Shown one piece after another: positions 60,582-64,000 of a stretch of DNA of 64,000 nt. This DNA is from an uncultured Alphaproteobacteria bacterium (GTDB taxonomy: Bacteria; Pseudomonadota; Alphaproteobacteria; HIMB59). The position numbers were made by a program, and so were the translations under genes. The notes below the pieces were generated by a model. The model saw only the letters and a list, made by a program, of their open reading frames with translations, ran no database searches and had not been told where the DNA came from. Numbering within the stretch: position 1 is the stretch's first letter; each line of letters starts with the position of its first letter. The stretch is from positions 1 through 64,000 of the forward strand of contig CACGPP010000002.1 in the NCBI GenBank assembly GCA_902574995.1, in the 5' to 3' direction.

Positions 60582-61550
60582 TTAACTTGTTTTGTTATAT
60601 ATCTCCATAAATATTTCTCTTAAATCCCAAAGTCTTAAATATTCGACATGTTTAAATATTTGAGCCCATGTATTTTTTCTAAAGACTTTAAGATATTTTG
60701 GTTTTCCAGCATTATATAATTGCACCCAATTACCAAGAATTCTCAGATTACGTAAAAGACTAATCATATGAATGTCTGACCTAAGCTCCTTGAGATTAAG
60801 TTTCATTCTTCTTGCATAAAGCTTCAATAATTTATCTTCAACTTTAGTAGAATAAGATCTCCTAGCATCAAAAATCAATGAAGAAATATCTAATAATGGA
60901 TGGTTGTAGTGAGTATCTTGATGATCAATAACATAAACTTTTTGATTGTAATAAATTAAATTGTCTAAAAAAAAATCACCGTGAGTTAAAGTTGGCTTAA
61001 ATTTTCTATATTTTTCAGTACTTTTTTTCAGAGATACTTTCACAAGTTTATTAAGATAAAAACCAATTTGGATCTTGTGATCATAGTGGTTAATAAAAGT
61101 CTCAATACCGTTTAAAGCATCCTTGAGTAAATTATTTTGTGATTTTACCGGAACGCCTGAAAACTTTTTCTTGGGTTTTTGAAGATTTGTAAGAGCTCTC
61201 ACAGCCAATGGAAGTATTTTTTTAATTTGTGGTTTTTGGAAATATTTTGATGCATTTGCAATAGGGAAATAATCCATGATTACAAACTTATATAAATTAC
61301 TTTGGTCAATTATTTTTGGTGTATTAACATTTTGAGAAATAAAAATATCAGTAGCTTTAATATATTTTTTAAAATCACTCGGTTTATTTAAAAAAGAGAG
61401 GACAAGCAATGATTGATTTGCTGTTTTACATAATTTAAAAATTTTATCAGATGCATCAGACTTGAAATTTAAAAAGCCCCCTATTTTAAAATTTTTATTT
61501 TGAAGGTGGTTTTTTATTTTGATTAGATTTATTTTATTTTGTGAAGCCAT
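60582..61550 (-). CDS. amgK: AmgK-like cell-wall amino-sugar kinase
   Basis: A 322-residue aminoglycoside-phosphotransferase-fold kinase. LTHGDFFLDNLIYY is the catalytic loop (HGDxxxxN) and VYVIDHQDTHYNHPLLDISSL the metal-binding motif. AmgK phosphorylates MurNAc or GlcNAc at the anomeric position, bypassing de novo UDP-MurNAc synthesis. It overlaps tsaE by 22 bases and abuts murU, the conserved alphaproteobacterial order. Confidence 0.8.
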   Translation of the reverse strand: MASQNKINLIKIKNHLQNKNFKIGGFLNFKSDASDKIFKLCKTANQSLLVLSFLNKPSDFKKYIKATDIFISQNVNTPKIIDQSNLYKFVIMDYFPIANASKYFQKPQIKKILPLAVRALTNLQKPKKKFSGVPVKSQNNLLKDALNGIETFINHYDHKIQIGFYLNKLVKVSLKKSTEKYRKFKPTLTHGDFFLDNLIYYNQKVYVIDHQDTHYNHPLLDISSLIFDARRSYSTKVEDKLLKLYARRMKLNLKELRSDIHMISLLRNLRILGNWVQLYNAGKPKYLKVFRKNTWAQIFKHVEYLRLWDLREIFMEIYNKTS

Positions 61551-61978
61551 TTTTTATTACTTGATTTTATCTCTATATTTCTTTTCTCACCAGTAACCAA
61601 AATATTAATAGATAAAGCCATATGGTTATATCTTTTAATAAGATTTTCTAATGGCCACTCGATAAGAATACAATTATCATTAAAATACTCATCCAAATCT
61701 AGTTTGTTATTTTGAACTTGATAAAAATCAAAGTGAATAATATTAAACTTATTAAAATTGTAAATATGTTCTCTTTGATACGTGGGACTCCCTTGGAAGG
61801 AAAAAGTTTTTTTTTCTGACTTGCTAATTTCACTTAAGATATATCTAATTAAAGTTGTCTTACCAGAACCAGCCTCTCCTTCAAAAAAAATAATCTGGTT
61901 TTTAGAAATAGACCTAGATATATTTCTAGCTAAAGGTTTTAACTCAATTTCATTTGAGACTGCAAATCTCAAACTCAA
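61529..61978 (-). CDS. tsaE: tRNA threonylcarbamoyladenosine biosynthesis ATPase TsaE
   Basis: A 149-residue P-loop protein with Walker A EGEAGSGKTTLIRYIL, then GSPTYQ, IHFDFYQV and LDEYFNDNCILIEWPE-type sequence (ILIEWPLEN), all characteristic of TsaE. It assists TsaB-TsaD in making t6A37 of ANN-decoding tRNAs. The stop of metK is directly upstream. Confidence 0.88.
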   Translation of the reverse strand: MSLRFAVSNEIELKPLARNISRSISKNQIIFFEGEAGSGKTTLIRYILSEISKSEKKTFSFQGSPTYQREHIYNFNKFNIIHFDFYQVQNNKLDLDEYFNDNCILIEWPLENLIKRYNHMALSINILVTGEKRNIEIKSSNKKWLHKIK

Positions 61979-63151
61979 TTAAGCTAGTGATTTGAAATCG
62001 GACACTAAATCTAGAGCTTCCCATGAAAAAGCTCCTGAAGAGTTGTCATGTGTTCTACCAAAATGACCATAAGCTGCTGTTTGTTCGTAAATTGGCTTAT
62101 TTAACTGTAATTTCTCTCTGATTCCTCTTGGAGAAAGATTCATGATGTCAGGTATCGCAGACTCAATTTTTGCTTCATCTATTTTATTAGTGCCTTGAGT
62201 ATTCACATAAATTGACAATGGTTTGGCGACACCGATTGCATAAGACAACTGGATAGTACACTGATCACATAAACCAGCAGCAACAATATTTTTTGCTAAG
62301 TATCGTGAAGCATAAGCAGCAGAGCGATCGACTTTTGTAGGATCTTTTCCTGAGAAAGCCCCTCCACCGTGAGGTGCTGCACCACCATAAGTGTCCACTA
62401 TTATCTTTCTCCCAGTCAGACCCGTATCTCCGTCAGGTCCCCCAATTACAAAATTACCTGTTGGATTAACGTAGTATTCTTTATCATCTAAATTTTTTAA
62501 TAACTCTTCTGGGATAGACTCTTTTAATGCTGGGTTTACTATTTCTTTAACATCAGCAGGAGACAATCCATCAGCATGTTGTGTTGATATAACAACAGAT
62601 GTAACTGCACTTGGTTTACCATCAACGTATTTAAGAGTTACCTGGCTCTTTGAGTCAGGCTCTAATCCTTTTAAGCTGCCATCTTTTCTTCCCTTAGCCA
62701 TTATCTCTAAGATTTTATGAGAATAAAAAATTGGTGCCGGCATCAGTTCAGGTGTTTCCGTACAAGCGTATCCAAACATAATTCCTTGGTCACCCGCCCC
62801 TTCGTCTTTGTCAGATGATGAGTCTACACCCATTGCAATATCTGCAGATTGTCCGTGAAGTAAATATTGGATATCAGCGGTTTGCCAATGAAAACCATCT
62901 TGCTCATAGCCGATGTCTTTTATGCACTCCCTTACTTTTGAAATAATTTCATCTTTGTCTTCTTGGACTGGTCCTCTTACTTCACCAGATAAAACAACTT
63001 TGTTGGTTGTTGTTAATGTTTCACAAGCGACTCTAGCAAATGGGTCTTTGGAGATAAAATGATCGACAACTGCATCAGAAATTCGATCAGAAACTTTATC
63101 TGGGTGTCCCTCAGACACTGACTCAGATGTAAAAATATAATTTTTTCTCAT
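61979..63151 (-). CDS. metK: S-adenosylmethionine synthetase
   Basis: A 390-residue enzyme. [20 protein letters not shown] is the methionine/ATP-binding start, [12 protein letters not shown] the P-loop-like hexapeptide region and [20 protein letters not shown] the second signature. It makes SAM from methionine and ATP. I use the ATG at 63151, one base after the ahcY stop (TGAAATG), rather than an extension to 63196 inside ahcY. With ahcY it forms the activated-methyl cycle. Confidence 0.95.
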   Translation of the reverse strand: MRKNYIFTSESVSEGHPDKVSDRISDAVVDHFISKDPFARVACETLTTTNKVVLSGEVRGPVQEDKDEIISKVRECIKDIGYEQDGFHWQTADIQYLLHGQSADIAMGVDSSSDKDEGAGDQGIMFGYACTETPELMPAPIFYSHKILEIMAKGRKDGSLKGLEPDSKSQVTLKYVDGKPSAVTSVVISTQHADGLSPADVKEIVNPALKESIPEELLKNLDDKEYYVNPTGNFVIGGPDGDTGLTGRKIIVDTYGGAAPHGGGAFSGKDPTKVDRSAAYASRYLAKNIVAAGLCDQCTIQLSYAIGVAKPLSIYVNTQGTNKIDEAKIESAIPDIMNLSPRGIREKLQLNKPIYEQTAAYGHFGRTHDNSSGAFSWEALDLVSDFKSLA

Positions 63152-63152
63152 T

Positions 63153-64000
63153 TCAGTACCTATATGTATCTTTCTTAAATGGGCCTTGTTGCTCAACTCC
63201 TAAATAATCGCTTTGTTCCTTGGACATTTCAGTCAGTTTAGCACCAACTTTTTGTAAATGAAACATTGCAACCATTTCATCTAGTTTTTTAGGAAGGACA
63301 TAGACTTTATTTTCATAGTTTTTGTAATTCTCCCAAATTTCGATTTGAGCTAAAACCTGATTTGAGAATGATGCACTCATCACAAAACTAGGATGACCAG
63401 TGGCATTACCTAGGTTCACCAACCTTCCCTTTGAAAGAATTATTAGCTTCTTACCATCCGGAAATGTTACTTGGTCAACTTGAGGTTTTATCTCTTCCCA
63501 TTTATAGTTTTGCAAATCATCTATTTGAATTTCATTATCAAAGTGTCCGATATTACAGACAATTGCTCGGTCTTTCATTTCTCTCATATGCTCTTGGGTA
63601 ATGATATCTTTGTTGCCTGTTGCAGTTACAAATATATCAGCATACTTACATGCATCATCCATAGTGACAACCTCATAGCCTTCCATTGCTGCTTGAAGTG
63701 CACAAATAGGATCAACTTCTGTTACTTGAACTCTAGCCCCGGCCCCTCTTAATGAAGCTGCGCTACCTTTTCCAACATCTCCAAACCCAGCAACAACAGC
63801 AACTTTACCAGCCATCATTACGTCAGTTCCTCTTCGAATTCCGTCTACTAAACTCTCCTTACAACCGTATAAATTATCAAATTTACTTTTTGTAACCGAG
63901 TCATTCACATTTATAGCAGGAACTTGAAGAGTTCCTTTGGATGCCATTTGCTCTAAACGAAGAACGCCTGTGGTAGTTTCTTCAGATAGTCCTCTAACAT
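63153..64000 (-). CDS. ahcY: adenosylhomocysteinase, 5' end outside window
   Basis: Only the C-terminal part is present (about 282 residues); the frame is open to the window edge, with [17 protein letters not shown] as the first readable block. [19 protein letters not shown] holds substrate and NAD contacts, [12 protein letters not shown] is the NAD loop, and PFKKDTYRY is the canonical C-terminus. It hydrolyses S-adenosylhomocysteine to adenosine and homocysteine. Upstream of metK in the same operon. Confidence 0.95.
   Translation of the reverse strand, partial: VRGLSEETTTGVLRLEQMASKGTLQVPAINVNDSVTKSKFDNLYGCKESLVDGIRRGTDVMMAGKVAVVAGFGDVGKGSAASLRGAGARVQVTEVDPICALQAAMEGYEVVTMDDACKYADIFVTATGNKDIITQEHMREMKDRAIVCNIGHFDNEIQIDDLQNYKWEEIKPQVDQVTFPDGKKLIILSKGRLVNLGNATGHPSFVMSASFSNQVLAQIEIWENYKNYENKVYVLPKKLDEMVAMFHLQKVGAKLTEMSKEQSDYLGVEQQGPFKKDTYRY

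Overview
The window reads as one contiguous, very AT-rich and tightly packed chromosome segment of a free-living, probably marine alphaproteobacterium. The genome style (short or negative intergenic gaps, many ATGA or TAATG overlaps, few regulators) and the gene content recall streamlined surface-ocean lineages such as the HIMB59/AEGEAN-169 or SAR11-like groups. That assignment is inference. It rests on the ahcY-metK-tsaE-amgK-murU-trxA block, the aglEFGK-type alpha-glucoside transporter, a DddP-like protein and phosphonate genes. No rRNA, functional tRNA, CRISPR array, insertion sequence or integrase gene was recognised.

Region 1 (1-23 kb) is accessory in character. It opens with a DNA-processing group: a HerA-like ATPase overlapping a GNAT-acetyltransferase/ABC-ATPase fusion, a divergent Cas4/RecB-like nuclease and a DUF2130-like putative nuclease. 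Next come several unrecognised genes, including a translationally coupled pair of 733 and 476 residues, and a three-gene operon ending in an ARPP-1 (DUF6569)-like protein, preceded by what looks like a leaderless promoter with an operator. A group of small exported proteins follows, with a degenerate tRNA-like sequence and, most strikingly, a pentameric ligand-gated ion channel carrying an extra N-terminal PDZ-like domain. The region closes with an exported nuclease and a probable copper-responsive cassette (CsoR, DUF4396, cytochrome c).

Region 2 (23-46 kb) is a sugar-scavenging island. An alpha-glucoside ABC system (aglEFG, aglK) is interleaved with a GH4 alpha-glucosidase, a GH1 beta-glucosidase, a second sugar ABC ATPase and a GH42 beta-galactosidase. 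On the other strand a galactoside operon encodes a binding protein, two permeases, a GH4 alpha-galactosidase, galT, galK and a lactonase. It has no ATPase of its own, so it probably borrows one from the neighbouring operon. Between the two lie an IolD-like TPP hydrolase, an SDR dehydrogenase and a 2-hydroxyacid dehydrogenase. Both binding-protein genes are followed by a perfect or near-perfect hairpin before the first permease gene, a likely means of making binding protein in excess.

Region 3 (46-60 kb) holds a PQQ-type sugar dehydrogenase, a ferredoxin-NADP reductase, a methyltransferase, a DddP-like putative DMSP lyase and an SMR-family membrane protein that lacks the essential Glu14. Then comes a phosphonate island: a CUT1 (Ugp-like) ABC transporter divergent from phnA, phnY, a binding protein, a core-MetE-like protein and an iron-type alcohol dehydrogenase. 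No PhnW is present. I propose that the alcohol dehydrogenase feeds PhnY and PhnA from 2-hydroxyethylphosphonate, and that the sugar-type transporter imports it or an ester of it.

Region 4 (59.6-64 kb) is housekeeping: trxA, murU, amgK, tsaE, metK and the 3' part of ahcY. The addAB genes often found between murU and trxA in alphaproteobacteria are absent here.
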